Assembly (NCBI GenBank): GCA_014190895.1
Contig: BJGV01000009.1
Location: forward strand, 1-51,807
DNA: 51,807 nt
Direction of reading: 5' to 3'
Origin: Nitrosomonadaceae bacterium
Lineage (GTDB): Bacteria; Pseudomonadota; Gammaproteobacteria; Burkholderiales; Nitrosomonadaceae
The position numbers and the translations under genes were made by a program. Positions 20,947 through 31,579 of the stretch are shown here, in pieces. The notes below the pieces were generated by a model that was given only the letters and a program-made list of their open reading frames with translations, was not told where the DNA came from and did no database searches. Within the stretch, counting starts at the first letter, position 1; each line of letters opens with the position of its first letter.

Positions 20947-22020
20947 TTGTCTCAAACTATTTTGATTATGGCCGGAGGAACTGGGGGCCATGTATTTCCA
21001 GCACTGGCAGTTGCAGACTATATGAGAACAGCAGGCTGGCATGTAGTGTGGCTCGGAACTCAAAAAGGAATAGAAGCTAAGCTGATCCCGCAGCATGGGT
21101 ATGAAATAAAAATTATGAGTTTCTCCGGTTTGCGTGGGAAAGGCATGATGACCTGGATTACATTACCGCTGAGATTATTTCTGGCACTCTGCCAAAGCGC
21201 CAAAGTGTTATTAAGAACTCGGCCTGATGTGGTCCTCGGTATGGGTGGATACCCCGCATTTCCTGGAGGCATGATGGCTTCACTAATGAGAAAACCGCTC
21301 TTAATACATGAACAAAACTCGGTACCTGGCCTTACTAATAGAGTGTTGGCCAAGTTTGCAGACAAAGTGTTATTAGGCTTTCCTAATGCAATTGCAAACA
21401 ACCAGAGAGTAGTATTTTCTGGCAATCCAGTACGTAATGAAATTAGCCAATTAGAGATACCAGAAAAAAGGTATGCAGGACGGAGTGGAAAATTGAGACT
21501 GCTGATAATTGGGGGTAGTCTTGGTGCGCAGGCGCTAAATAATATTGTGCCAAAAATGTTGCAATTAATTCCAGAAGATCTGCGCCCGTTGGTAGTACAT
21601 CAGGCGGGAGAAAATTACCTAGATTCGTTAAAGGAGAATTATGCTGAAGCTGGGGTGGAAGGTAATTTGGTGACATTTATCAAAAATATGGCGGCTCGTT
21701 ACGCCTCTTGTGATTTAGTGATATGTCGGGCCGGAGCACTTACTATTGCCGAATTGACTGCGGCAGGTGTAGCAAGTATTTTAGTGCCTTTTCCCTATGC
21801 TACAGACGATCATCAAACCAGCAATGCAAAATTTCTAAGCGATAAGAATGCGGCAGTTTTATTACCGCAGGATCAGTTAACCCCATATAATTTAGCGAAA
21901 TTATTGATGGGATTTACTCGGAAGGGATTGCTGGAAATGGCGATGAAAGCTCGTGAATTAGCTGAACCAAATGCAACCAAATTAGTAGCAGAAGCATGCA
22001 TGAGCCTAGTTAAGACATAA
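20947..22020 (+). CDS. murG: UDP-GlcNAc:lipid I N-acetylglucosaminyltransferase
   Basis: Peripheral membrane GT28-family enzyme that converts lipid I to lipid II. N-terminal glycine-rich loop MAGGTGGHVFPALAV, then GMGGYPAFPGGMMA, HEQNSVPGLTNR, IGGSLGAQALN and CRAGALTIAELTAAGVASILVPFPYATDDHQ. It has 357 residues. The start is an unusual TTG, supported by AGGAG at 20935-20939 seven bases ahead; no in-frame ATG fits before the nucleotide-binding loop. Confidence 0.96.
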   Translation: MSQTILIMAGGTGGHVFPALAVADYMRTAGWHVVWLGTQKGIEAKLIPQHGYEIKIMSFSGLRGKGMMTWITLPLRLFLALCQSAKVLLRTRPDVVLGMGGYPAFPGGMMASLMRKPLLIHEQNSVPGLTNRVLAKFADKVLLGFPNAIANNQRVVFSGNPVRNEISQLEIPEKRYAGRSGKLRLLIIGGSLGAQALNNIVPKMLQLIPEDLRPLVVHQAGENYLDSLKENYAEAGVEGNLVTFIKNMAARYASCDLVICRAGALTIAELTAAGVASILVPFPYATDDHQTSNAKFLSDKNAAVLLPQDQLTPYNLAKLLMGFTRKGLLEMAMKARELAEPNATKLVAEACMSLVKT

Positions 22021-22081
22021 AAGGAACCGTATTTTTTTCCACTATTTATTTTTCTAACGCCATATATTTGCATTTGAAGAG

Positions 22082-23542
22082 ATGAGACACAAAGTAAAGC
22101 ATATTCATTTTGTTGGCATTGGTGGTTCTGGTATGAGCGGCATTGCTGAGGTGTTACTTAATCTGGGTTATCAGATAAGCGGCTCTGATATTTCAGATAA
22201 TATCATTACACAGCGTCTCAGGAAACTCGGGGCAATTGTGCACGTTGGCCATGCGAGCAATTATCCTATGTTAGCGGACGCCGTGGTGGTATCTGCCGCA
22301 GTGAGACCGGATAACTTAGAGGTAGTTGCTGCGCGTGAGCACAATATCCCAATTGTGCCGCGTGCGGTAATGTTAGCAGAGCTACTAAGATTACGTCGAG
22401 GCATTGCCATTGCAGGCACTCATGGCAAGACTACCACTACCAGCTTAGTTGCTAGTATTTTAGGGCAAGCGGGAATGGACCCAACCTTTGTTATTGGTGG
22501 CAGACTAGAAGCCGCAGGTTCTCATGCCAAGTTAGGCAGTGGTGAGTTTATTGTAGTGGAGGCAGATGAATCTGATGCCTCATTCCTATACCTACAACCC
22601 GTGTTAGCAGTAATCACCAACATAGATGCAGATCACATGGAAACCTATGGCCATGACTTCGGCCGCTTAAAAAAGGCATTCATAGATTTTTTACAGCATC
22701 TACCTTTTTATGGCATGGCAATTCTATGCATAGACGACCCCAATATACGTGAAATAATCCCAGCCGTTAATAAACCTATTACAACTTACGGTTTTTCAGA
22801 TACAGCGCAGATTCGGGCTATTAATATCTATCATCACAAAGGGCGAATGAATTTTATTGCTCTGATAGGAGCGAACGGCCAAGAACGTAAGCTTAACATT
22901 ACATTGAATCTGCCAGGGTTACACAATGTACAGAATGCGCTTGCTGCAATAGCAATAGGGAACGAATTGGGCGTACCAGATACAGCCATAATTAAAGCAT
23001 TGGCAGAATTCAAAGGTGTAGGGCGACGTTTCCAGCGTTTCGGTGAGATTAAATTAGTTGGTGAAAAAGATAACCAGAATAAGAGCTTCACATTGATTGA
23101 TGATTACGGTCATCACCCGGTAGAGATCGCCGCTACTATTGCCGCGACGCGGGGCGCATTTCCTGAACGCCGCCTAGTTTTGGTTTTTCAACCGCATCGT
23201 TATACTAGAACCAAAGACTTATTTGAAGATTTTGTTAAGGTTCTATCGACCGCTGATTTGTTAGTGTTAACGGAGGTTTATTCTGCAGGTGAGTTGCCTA
23301 TTATTGCTGCTGATAGTAGGGCACTTGTACGAGCAATAAGAATACAAGGAAAGATGGAGCCAATTTTTACTGAGGCAGTAGAAAATTTACCTGACATCAT
23401 TCACAGTGTAGCAAGAGATAACGATGTAGTGTTAGTGATGGGAGCTGGGTCAATTGGAGGAGTGGCATATAACGTTGCGGAGGGACAAAAATATATAGAA
23501 GACGAGCATTTTTGTATTAATAATGAATTGATTTATAAATGA
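22082..23542 (+). CDS. murC: UDP-N-acetylmuramate:L-alanine ligase
   Basis: First amino-acid-adding Mur ligase, cytoplasmic. N-terminal UDP-binding [16 protein letters not shown]-loop [13 protein letters not shown] (residues 110-122), [31 protein letters not shown] and FQPHRYTR are diagnostic. It has 486 residues. A short Lys/Asn-rich expansion, [10 protein letters not shown], precedes [11 protein letters not shown]. The TGA overlaps the murB ATG by 4 bases. Confidence 0.97.
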   Translation: MRHKVKHIHFVGIGGSGMSGIAEVLLNLGYQISGSDISDNIITQRLRKLGAIVHVGHASNYPMLADAVVVSAAVRPDNLEVVAAREHNIPIVPRAVMLAELLRLRRGIAIAGTHGKTTTTSLVASILGQAGMDPTFVIGGRLEAAGSHAKLGSGEFIVVEADESDASFLYLQPVLAVITNIDADHMETYGHDFGRLKKAFIDFLQHLPFYGMAILCIDDPNIREIIPAVNKPITTYGFSDTAQIRAINIYHHKGRMNFIALIGANGQERKLNITLNLPGLHNVQNALAAIAIGNELGVPDTAIIKALAEFKGVGRRFQRFGEIKLVGEKDNQNKSFTLIDDYGHHPVEIAATIAATRGAFPERRLVLVFQPHRYTRTKDLFEDFVKVLSTADLLVLTEVYSAGELPIIAADSRALVRAIRIQGKMEPIFTEAVENLPDIIHSVARDNDVVLVMGAGSIGGVAYNVAEGQKYIEDEHFCINNELIYK

Positions 23543-24537
23543 ATATACTCGAGATTGATAAATTATCTTGTGATCTGCATGCGCCAGAAACAGGAACATT
23601 AAGCAAAAGTCTGCGTGGCAAAGTGCACATGAAAGAGTCGATGAAGAAACATACCTCTTGGCGGGCCGGGGGCGAAGCTGAGCGTATCTATATTCCGGCT
23701 GATTTGCTTGATTTAACTTATTTTTTATGTAGTCTGTCGGAGAGTGAGCCGGTACATATGTTAGGGTTAGGGAGTAACTTGTTAGTACGCGATGGTGGAC
23801 TAAAGGGCACTGTAATATTATTGCATGCACAGTTGGGCGATCTGCAACTAGAGCATCAAGATGAAATTGAAGGATTAATTTACGCTGAAGCGGGTGTAAC
23901 TTGTGCCAAGGTGGCAAGATTTGCGGCATTACATAATTTAATAGGAGCAGAATTTCTAACCGGTATTCCTGGAACCGTGGGTGGAGCGTTAGCAATGAAT
24001 GCTGGTTGTTATGGTGCCGAGATGTGGGAGGTGATTGAGAAAGTGAAGATTCTCAACCGATCAGGACAAATATATGAAAGAAGGCCAATAAATTACGAAA
24101 TTAATTATCGGCACGTGAGTCTGAAAATAAAGTCGTCAATAGAGAATCAAGAATCAAAGAATATTATTAGTGAAGAATGGTTTGTTGGGGGGTGGCTCAG
24201 ACTTAAAAGTGGCAACGGTGCAACGTCTAGAAAGAAGATTAAAGAGTTGCTCATTAGACGTATTGGTAGCCAGCCATTAAATTTACCTAATGCCGGTTCG
24301 GTATTTAGTAACCCACCGGGAGATTATGCGGCACGACTGATTGAATCATGTGGATTGAAGGGTTTTCGTGTTGGCGGTGCAACTGTTTCTACCAAGCACG
24401 CTAATTTTATTGTTAATACCGGTCACGCCACAGCTGCCGATATTGAGGAGGTGATGAGAGTAATGCAGGACACTGTAGAAAAAAAGACTGGTGTCAAATT
24501 AATGCAGGAAGTACGGATTATCGGAGAGCCCCGTTGA
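23539..24537 (+). CDS. murB: UDP-N-acetylenolpyruvoylglucosamine reductase
   Basis: FAD-dependent enzyme that reduces UDP-GlcNAc-enolpyruvate to UDP-MurNAc. Motifs: [30 protein letters not shown], the flavin segment [18 protein letters not shown], the Ser-bearing [11 protein letters not shown] and the C-terminal Glu in [10 protein letters not shown]. It has 332 residues. An insertion of roughly 15-18 Ser/Lys/Asn-rich residues lies between NYRHVS and [11 protein letters not shown], encoded at about 24122-24172. Confidence 0.96.
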   Translation: MNILEIDKLSCDLHAPETGTLSKSLRGKVHMKESMKKHTSWRAGGEAERIYIPADLLDLTYFLCSLSESEPVHMLGLGSNLLVRDGGLKGTVILLHAQLGDLQLEHQDEIEGLIYAEAGVTCAKVARFAALHNLIGAEFLTGIPGTVGGALAMNAGCYGAEMWEVIEKVKILNRSGQIYERRPINYEINYRHVSLKIKSSIENQESKNIISEEWFVGGWLRLKSGNGATSRKKIKELLIRRIGSQPLNLPNAGSVFSNPPGDYAARLIESCGLKGFRVGGATVSTKHANFIVNTGHATAADIEEVMRVMQDTVEKKTGVKLMQEVRIIGEPR

Positions 24538-24589
24538 ATTTAAATGAACCCAGACTCTATACGGATTATTTTATTAGAAGGGGCTGGTC

Positions 24590-25507
24590 GTGAGTACTTA
24601 CAACTTTGGAAAAGTTGCAGTTCTTCTTGGCGGTCACTCAACTGAACGGGAGATCTCACTTAGAAGCGGGGCGTCTGTATTAGATGCATTGCGGAGAAGA
24701 GGCATAGATGCTCATCCATTTGATCCGGCCAAGGAATCGATGGGAACTCTTTTAGAAAGAAAATTTGATCGAGTGCATATTGCTTTACATGGACGCTATG
24801 GTGAAGATGGAACAGTACAAGGTGCACTCGAGCTTATGGGAATTCCGTATACAGGTAGTGGTGTATTGGCTAGTGCGCTTGCAATGGATAAATGGCGTAC
24901 CAAGCTTTTATGGCAAACAGCAGGAATTAATTCGCCTCGTCACGTTATGCTGAATACACCAAATGATCTTAGTAGGGCAGCAAGGGAACTTGGATTTCCT
25001 TTAATTATTAAGCCTTCACGCGAAGGATCGACCATCGGTTTAAGTAAAGTGACGTCGGTGGAAGATTTAATAACTGCATATCAGTTGGCAGTTAAGCACG
25101 ATGCCATGGTATTAGCAGAGCAATTTATTGAAGGGACAGAGCTGACCATCGCAATTCTTGGAGAAGTTCCGTTGCCAATAGTCCGGATTGAAACAGCAGG
25201 GAAACTCTACGATTACAAAGCTAAATACTTTTCTAACGAGACCAATTATTTTTGCCCAAGTGGTTTACCTGTTGGGCAAGAACAGGAAATACAGGAACAG
25301 GCATTGCACGCTCATAAGGTATTAGGATGCGAAGGTTGGAGCAGGGTGGACATGATACTTGATAGATCAGGAGAATATTATTTCCTTGAGACCAATACCT
25401 CGCCTGGCATGACTGATCATAGTCTTGTGCCTATAGCAGCGAGAGCAGCGGGAGTATTATTTGAGGATTTAGTGATACGAATATTAGAGTTAGCTCATGT
25501 GGGATAA
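24590..25507 (+). CDS. ddl: D-alanine:D-alanine ligase
   Basis: ATP-grasp ligase that makes the D-Ala-D-Ala dipeptide used by MurF. N-terminal VAVLLGGHSTEREISLRSG, HGRYGEDGTVQGALELMG, the ATP-grasp segments PLIIKPSREGSTIGLSKV and YFLETNTSPGMTDHSLVP are conserved. It has 305 residues. The GTG start has AAGGGG ahead. The last 11 bases overlap ftsQ. This is the DdlB position of the cluster. Confidence 0.97.
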   Translation: MSTYNFGKVAVLLGGHSTEREISLRSGASVLDALRRRGIDAHPFDPAKESMGTLLERKFDRVHIALHGRYGEDGTVQGALELMGIPYTGSGVLASALAMDKWRTKLLWQTAGINSPRHVMLNTPNDLSRAARELGFPLIIKPSREGSTIGLSKVTSVEDLITAYQLAVKHDAMVLAEQFIEGTELTIAILGEVPLPIVRIETAGKLYDYKAKYFSNETNYFCPSGLPVGQEQEIQEQALHAHKVLGCEGWSRVDMILDRSGEYYFLETNTSPGMTDHSLVPIAARAAGVLFEDLVIRILELAHVG

Positions 25508-26210
25508 CCATCAGACGTTACGTTTATTAGCTAATACTATGTTTGTTTTTTTATTGGTATTAATCATGTATATTGTCGGCCCATGGGCGATAAATTTACC
25601 GATTTTTCCTTTGAAAGAAGTCAGTGTTGCCGGTAATGGTGGAAAGCTGGAGCATGTAACACGAGATCAGATTAATAGCGTTATTCGTAGCCAGGCGACG
25701 GGAAATTTTTTTACAGTCGATCTGGAGGCGATACGTAACGCACTTATAAAATTACCATGGGTGCGTACTGCTAGTGTGCGTCGACATTGGCCTAAGAGTT
25801 TGGAAATAGTATTGGAAGAACATATGGTGTTGGCTCTCTGGGGAGATCTTGCATTAGTAAACACCTACGGAGAAATATTTGAGGGCGTAACAAATACAAG
25901 ATTACCAAAATTCATAGGACAAATGGAAAACGTGCGTGAAATGACTAATCAGCATGCCATTTTCAACAAGTTGTTGCAGCCATTGGGGATGAATATTGCT
26001 CAGATAGATCTTTCTCCCCGTCGTGCTTGGCGTATTTATACGAACAATGGAGTAGCTCTGGAGCTGGGACGTGAGCAGGTGGAAGATCGGCTAGTATTTT
26101 ACGTATCTGCGCACAATCAGATGATTGAAAAATTTAAAAAACAATTAACTTATGTAGATCTGCGTTATTCGAATGGATTTGCTGTACGTTTACCAGAAAT
26201 TACACAATAG
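25497..26210 (+). CDS. ftsQ: Cell division protein FtsQ
   Basis: Bitopic divisome scaffold linking early and late proteins. It has 237 residues with one membrane segment (about 14-32, MFVFLLVLIMYIV), a POTRA domain (FPLKEVSVAGNG...NFFTVDLEAIRNALIKLPWV) and the FtsQ domain with VRTASVRRHWPKSLEIVLEEH. The ATG lies inside the ddl end (11-base overlap). ftsA follows after 57 bases. Confidence 0.95.
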   Translation: MWDNHQTLRLLANTMFVFLLVLIMYIVGPWAINLPIFPLKEVSVAGNGGKLEHVTRDQINSVIRSQATGNFFTVDLEAIRNALIKLPWVRTASVRRHWPKSLEIVLEEHMVLALWGDLALVNTYGEIFEGVTNTRLPKFIGQMENVREMTNQHAIFNKLLQPLGMNIAQIDLSPRRAWRIYTNNGVALELGREQVEDRLVFYVSAHNQMIEKFKKQLTYVDLRYSNGFAVRLPEITQ

Positions 26211-26267
26211 AAACCTTTAAAATAAAATTTGAAGAAACCGTATTTATGAAGAGGATTTCCGAGATTA

Positions 26268-27506
26268 ATGAATAAGATTAATGAAAATAGAAATCTGGTT
26301 GTTGGTCTTGATATTGGTACCTCAAAGATTATTGTTGCCGTTGCTGAAGTAAAACCTGAAGGCGGGTTCGAGATTATTGGTATAGGCAGCCATCTCTCAA
26401 GTGGTCTTAAAAGGGGGGTGGTGGTAAATATTGAAAGTACGGTAAATGCAATTCAGCGCGCGTTAGAAGAGGTCGAGTTAATGACTAATTGTAAGATTCG
26501 AGAAGTCTATACAGGTATTGCTGGTAGTCACATTGGGAGTTTCAATTCGCATGGGATGGTAGCAATTAAAGATAAAGAAGTATCGAAAATAGACGTAGAG
26601 CGTGTAATGGAAACTGCCAAAGCAGTGAACATCCCTACTGAACAGCAAGTTTTACATATTCTTAATCAAGAATTCATTATCGATGGTCAAGAAGAAGTGC
26701 GCGAGCCAATAGGGATGAGCGGCATAAGATTAGAGGTAAAAGTGCACATTGTTACCGGCGCTGTATCGGCCATACAAAATATCATGAAATGTATTCGTCG
26801 CTGTGGTTTGGAGGTGCGCGATGTGATATTACAACCGCTTGCTTCAGCAATGGCAGTTTTATCAGAAGATGAAAAAGATTTGGGTGTGTGTTTAGTTGAT
26901 ATCGGCGGGGGCACTACTGATATCGTAGTGTTTACTCATGGGGCAATACGTCATACCAAAGTTATCCCGGTTGCTGGTGATCAGATCACTAACGATATTG
27001 CAATGGCGTTGCGCACCCCTACTAAAGATGCAGAGGACATTAAGTGTCACTACGGTTGTGCTCTGCGTGGAATGACTGATCCAGAAGAAATGATAGAGGT
27101 GCCGAGCGTAGGTGACCGTGGCGTACGCCAACTCTCTAGACAGACACTTGCAGAAGTCATTGAACCAAGAGTAGAAGAGCTGTATTCTCTCGTGCAGGAG
27201 GAGTTGCGTCGTAACGGTCTTGAAGACCTGCTCTCTTCTGGAATTGTCATTACTGGAGGTAGCAGCTCCTTACAAGGGATGGTAGAACTTGGTGAAGAAA
27301 TATTTCATATGCCAGTTCGATTAGGGCTGCCAAATTACCGTGGGAGCTTGGTAGAGGTAGTACGTACCCCGCGATTTTCAACTGTCGTCGGTCTGATTAT
27401 TGCAGGTATGGAACAGATACATTATCGTCAGGATATTCGATTAAAGGGCAATTTATTGCAGCAAATTTTTGAAAGAATGAGGGGGTGGCTTCGGGTAAAT
27501 TTCTAA
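26268..27506 (+). CDS. ftsA: Cell division protein FtsA
   Basis: Actin-like protein that tethers FtsZ filaments to the membrane. Phosphate motif VGLDIGTSKIIVAVAEV, the 1C domain [32 protein letters not shown] and VITGGSSSLQGMVEL are present. The C-terminus FERMRGWLRVNF forms the expected amphipathic membrane-targeting helix. It has 412 residues. It is followed by 129 bases before ftsZ, enough room for an ftsZ promoter or leader. Confidence 0.98.
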   Translation: MNKINENRNLVVGLDIGTSKIIVAVAEVKPEGGFEIIGIGSHLSSGLKRGVVVNIESTVNAIQRALEEVELMTNCKIREVYTGIAGSHIGSFNSHGMVAIKDKEVSKIDVERVMETAKAVNIPTEQQVLHILNQEFIIDGQEEVREPIGMSGIRLEVKVHIVTGAVSAIQNIMKCIRRCGLEVRDVILQPLASAMAVLSEDEKDLGVCLVDIGGGTTDIVVFTHGAIRHTKVIPVAGDQITNDIAMALRTPTKDAEDIKCHYGCALRGMTDPEEMIEVPSVGDRGVRQLSRQTLAEVIEPRVEELYSLVQEELRRNGLEDLLSSGIVITGGSSSLQGMVELGEEIFHMPVRLGLPNYRGSLVEVVRTPRFSTVVGLIIAGMEQIHYRQDIRLKGNLLQQIFERMRGWLRVNF

Positions 27507-27635
27507 ATAGTTTTTCAAGAAATAGATTGTGTATCTCATTAATTCCTTTAAAGACAGGCAGCATCTAGAGAGATTAAGGGTAAACAATTTTGAAGAGTGT
27601 AACTATGGTGCTTAATTCACAGAAGGAGACATTGT

Positions 27636-28805
27636 ATGTTTGAAATCATGGAAGCAAAAAACCAAGAGGCCGTTATAAAAGTTATCGGTGTTGGTGGTTG
27701 CGGAAGCAATGCAGTGGATCACATGATTCAAAATGGTGTGCAAGGTGTTGAATTTATTTGTATCAATACCGATGCACAAGCACTTCAGCGTAATAAAGCA
27801 AACAATCTGCTCCAATTAGGGTCTGTCACAACGAAGGGCTTGGGCGCAGGAGCAAATCCAGAAATTGGGCGTGAAGCAGCGTTAGAAGATCGTGAGCATA
27901 TTGCTGAACTGATTAAAGGTTCGGATATGTTATTTATCACTGCCGGGATGGGTGGTGGCACCGGCACTGGTGCGGCGCCAGTGGTGGCAGAAATAGCAAA
28001 GGAAATGGGTATTCTGACTGTTGCAGTTGTAACAAGACCATTTTCATTTGAGGGGAAACGTTTAAAAGTAGCACAAATTGGAATGGAGGCGTTGTCGCAA
28101 TACGTAGACTCTCTAATCGTGATTCCTAATGACAAACTGATGGCGGTCTTAGGAGATGATATCACCATGCTAGATGCGTTTAAGGCTGCAAATAATGTTC
28201 TGTATGGTGCAGTTGCAGGAATTGCAGAAGTTATAAATTGCCCAGGTCTTGTTAATGTAGATTTTGCTGATGTAAAAACAGTGATGTCTGAAATGGGCAT
28301 GGCAATGATGGGTTCTGCATCTGCAGCAGGTATAGATCGAGCTCGTTTAGCGGCAGAGCAAGCTGTGGCAAGTCCCCTTCTTGAAGATGTGAATTTATCC
28401 GGAGCACGTGGTGTTCTGGTCAATATTACCGCTAGTTCTGGAATGAAAATGCGAGAAGTTAATGAGGTAATGAATACGATTAAAGATTTTACTGCGGAAG
28501 ATGCTACCGTTATTATTGGCACTGTAATTGATGAGAATATGCAGAATGATTTACGAGTTACTGTGGTTGCAACTGGGCTTGGTGAGGTGGTCAATTATAA
28601 CGCTCATTCACGACCATTAAGTATAGTCAATGTTCGTACTGGAACCAACGATGCTGTGTCAGAGAATACGATGCACTGGAAAGATCCAGAAATTCCTGCC
28701 GCGCTACGTTCGAGTAGTAGACGAGATGCAACAATAGAAGCAATGAAACAATCCGGCATTGATGTATTAGATATACCAGCCTTCTTGCGGAAACAGGCTG
28801 ATTGA
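27636..28805 (+). CDS. ftsZ: Cell division GTPase FtsZ
   Basis: Tubulin homologue forming the division ring. GTP-binding segments [14 protein letters not shown] (residues 17-30), the tubulin signature [10 protein letters not shown] (107-116) and the T7 loop region [11 protein letters not shown] are present. The conserved C-terminal peptide [12 protein letters not shown], which binds FtsA and other partners, is intact. It has 389 residues. AAGGAG precedes the ATG. It is the last gene of the cluster here; lpxC does not follow. Confidence 0.99.
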   Translation: MFEIMEAKNQEAVIKVIGVGGCGSNAVDHMIQNGVQGVEFICINTDAQALQRNKANNLLQLGSVTTKGLGAGANPEIGREAALEDREHIAELIKGSDMLFITAGMGGGTGTGAAPVVAEIAKEMGILTVAVVTRPFSFEGKRLKVAQIGMEALSQYVDSLIVIPNDKLMAVLGDDITMLDAFKAANNVLYGAVAGIAEVINCPGLVNVDFADVKTVMSEMGMAMMGSASAAGIDRARLAAEQAVASPLLEDVNLSGARGVLVNITASSGMKMREVNEVMNTIKDFTAEDATVIIGTVIDENMQNDLRVTVVATGLGEVVNYNAHSRPLSIVNVRTGTNDAVSENTMHWKDPEIPAALRSSSRRDATIEAMKQSGIDVLDIPAFLRKQAD

Positions 28806-28812
28806 AAGATTG

Positions 28813-28842
28813 CTGTAATAAAAAAATGGATGCAGTTTTTTT
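28813..28842 (+). terminator. Weak terminator after ftsZ
   Basis: A 5-bp stem (CTGTA at 28813-28817 with TGCAG at 28831-28835, one G-U pair) and a 13-base loop are followed by seven T. It is weak, but it lies 8 bases after the ftsZ stop and is the only candidate for closing the dcw transcript. Confidence 0.35.
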
Positions 28843-28965
28843 GGAGGACTTACAATTACTATGAGAGGAGATTTGATTATTTGCTACATAGATTTCACAT
28901 ATCTTTTAGACTCTCAGTAATTGACGATCATGTCCCTTGGAGCATGAGGTACTAACCCCTTTGCT

Positions 28966-30381
<1,416 letters not shown>

Positions 30382-30406
30382 TTATCGTAACAAATCCCAT
30401 TCTTTT

Positions 30407-30886
30407 TTATTTTTTTATTAATTCACGTAAGTGTGCGAGTCTATCTAAAATTTTACTTTCCGATCCCTGTGTCATTGGCTGATAAAATTTTACTTCTGGC
30501 ATGCTATCAGGAAAATAACTCTCATTGGTAGCATAACCCCCCTGGCCCATCATGAGAATGACGGTATTTTTTCAAACCCCATTTTTTCCATTAGACTTGT
30601 TGGCGCGTTGCGCAAATTTTTTGGTACTTCGCGCGACTTGTCATTGGTTACAAAAGATTAAGTCTTATTATACGCGAGATAAGCAGCATTGCTCTTCGAC
30701 GTACTGGCAAGATACAAGACTGCCCGTTTTAATGCTAAATCACCCTCTGGACTCCCTTAGGCGTTCGTAGGTTTGACAGGCTTAACGTGAATCGTAGAGG
30801 CCATAAATAACATCCTCCAATATTCTTGGATGTGATTGTTTCGCTAATGAAGCGACAGGTTTTTCTTTTGTAAATAGATCAGTCAC
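30407..30886 (-). pseudogene. rarA: Degraded rarA (replication-associated recombination AAA+ ATPase)
   Basis: Minus-strand remnant of RarA/MgsA. A GTG at 30886, overlapping the lolA stop, starts a typical RarA N-terminus (VTDLFTKEKPVASLAKQSHP, then RILEDVI) that stops at TAA 30784-30782 after 34 residues. Directly after this comes the C-terminal third: ACQTYERL, a +1 shift near 30757, GSPEGDLALKRAVLYLA and SKSNAAYLAYNKT, an in-frame TAA (30660-30658), SREVPKNLRNAPTSLMEKMG, a +1 shift in an A6 run (30572-30567), then YRHSHDGPGGYATNESYFPD to the normal end LAHLRELIKK. The whole AAA+ core (Walker A and B) is deleted. lolA-rarA-serS is the usual order, so this is decay in place. Confidence 0.92.
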
Positions 30887-31556
30887 TGATTATATCTACA
30901 CCCTTAGGTGGAATAAATTTGAATAACTCGGATGAAAATTTAGGGTTTCTCTCAAGATTAGAGAACGTAAGAATCGTAGTTTGACCAAAATTGTCTTTTA
31001 ATTCCATAATTTTAAGTAGCCCTGCTTTTGTGAATCCTAGACGCACTAATTCAAAAGAACCTTCTTTTTTCTTGGGTTCGGCTGCTAGCCATTCTAGCCC
31101 CCCTTGCAGACCAACCTCGCTAAGATGAAAATGATCTTCAATAGCTTTGTTGCTAGCAAGAAGGCCGGCCGGACTACTGTCTATAGTTGAATCAAGTTTC
31201 CGTACGGTCACCTGATTAAGATCATTGTCATAAAACCATATCTTGGCGCCATCTCCAATTATTACTTGCTCATAAGGTTTTTTATATACCCACTTGAACT
31301 TCCCTGGACGTTCGAATTGCATCGTCCCATCAATTCTTTGTATTGGGCGAGCATTCTTATCGAGCAGAGTTTGAGAGAATGTTGCATAGACGGCATGAGA
31401 ATCTGCAATAAAGGCTTCTAGACTTTTTATAGCACCAGCATGAACCGTACAAGGGATTAAATGAGAGAGGAGTAAAAAATAGCAGAAATTAGGAAGACAT
31501 CTAGTAGAATTTTTTCTAACAAGAGTCTGTAAAAAACTTAGTCGAAAATTCTTCAT
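30879..31556 (-). CDS. lolA: Outer-membrane lipoprotein carrier protein LolA
   Basis: Periplasmic chaperone that carries lipoproteins from LolCDE to LolB. It has 225 residues, with an N-terminal signal peptide (hydrophobic stretch near residues 22-40, probable cleavage after HAG). The mature protein carries LolA landmarks: VYATFSQTLLDKNARPIQRIDGTMQFERPGKF (spread over residues 56-87), FKWVYKKPYEQVIIGDG, WFYDNDLNQVTVRKL and SPAGLLASN. It lies between ftsK and the rarA remnant, and its stop overlaps the old rarA start. Confidence 0.94.
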   Translation of the reverse strand: MKNFRLSFLQTLVRKNSTRCLPNFCYFLLLSHLIPCTVHAGAIKSLEAFIADSHAVYATFSQTLLDKNARPIQRIDGTMQFERPGKFKWVYKKPYEQVIIGDGAKIWFYDNDLNQVTVRKLDSTIDSSPAGLLASNKAIEDHFHLSEVGLQGGLEWLAAEPKKKEGSFELVRLGFTKAGLLKIMELKDNFGQTTILTFSNLERNPKFSSELFKFIPPKGVDIISD

Positions 31557-31579
31557 AAGTAAGATTCTTTGTGGGACAA

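Noticed and set aside
23450-23995. 181-codon open frame antisense to murC/murB
   Set aside because: Shadow of two certain genes; composition is not protein-like.
27785-28594. 269-codon open frame antisense to ftsZ
   Set aside because: Ser/Thr/Ala/Pro composition is that of a shadow frame of ftsZ; no ribosome-binding site or recognisable domain.
28861-28920. 19-codon ORF after ftsZ preceded by GGAGG, as a possible lpxC remnant
   Set aside because: The peptide has no likeness to the LpxC N-terminus and the spacing to GGAGG is too long.
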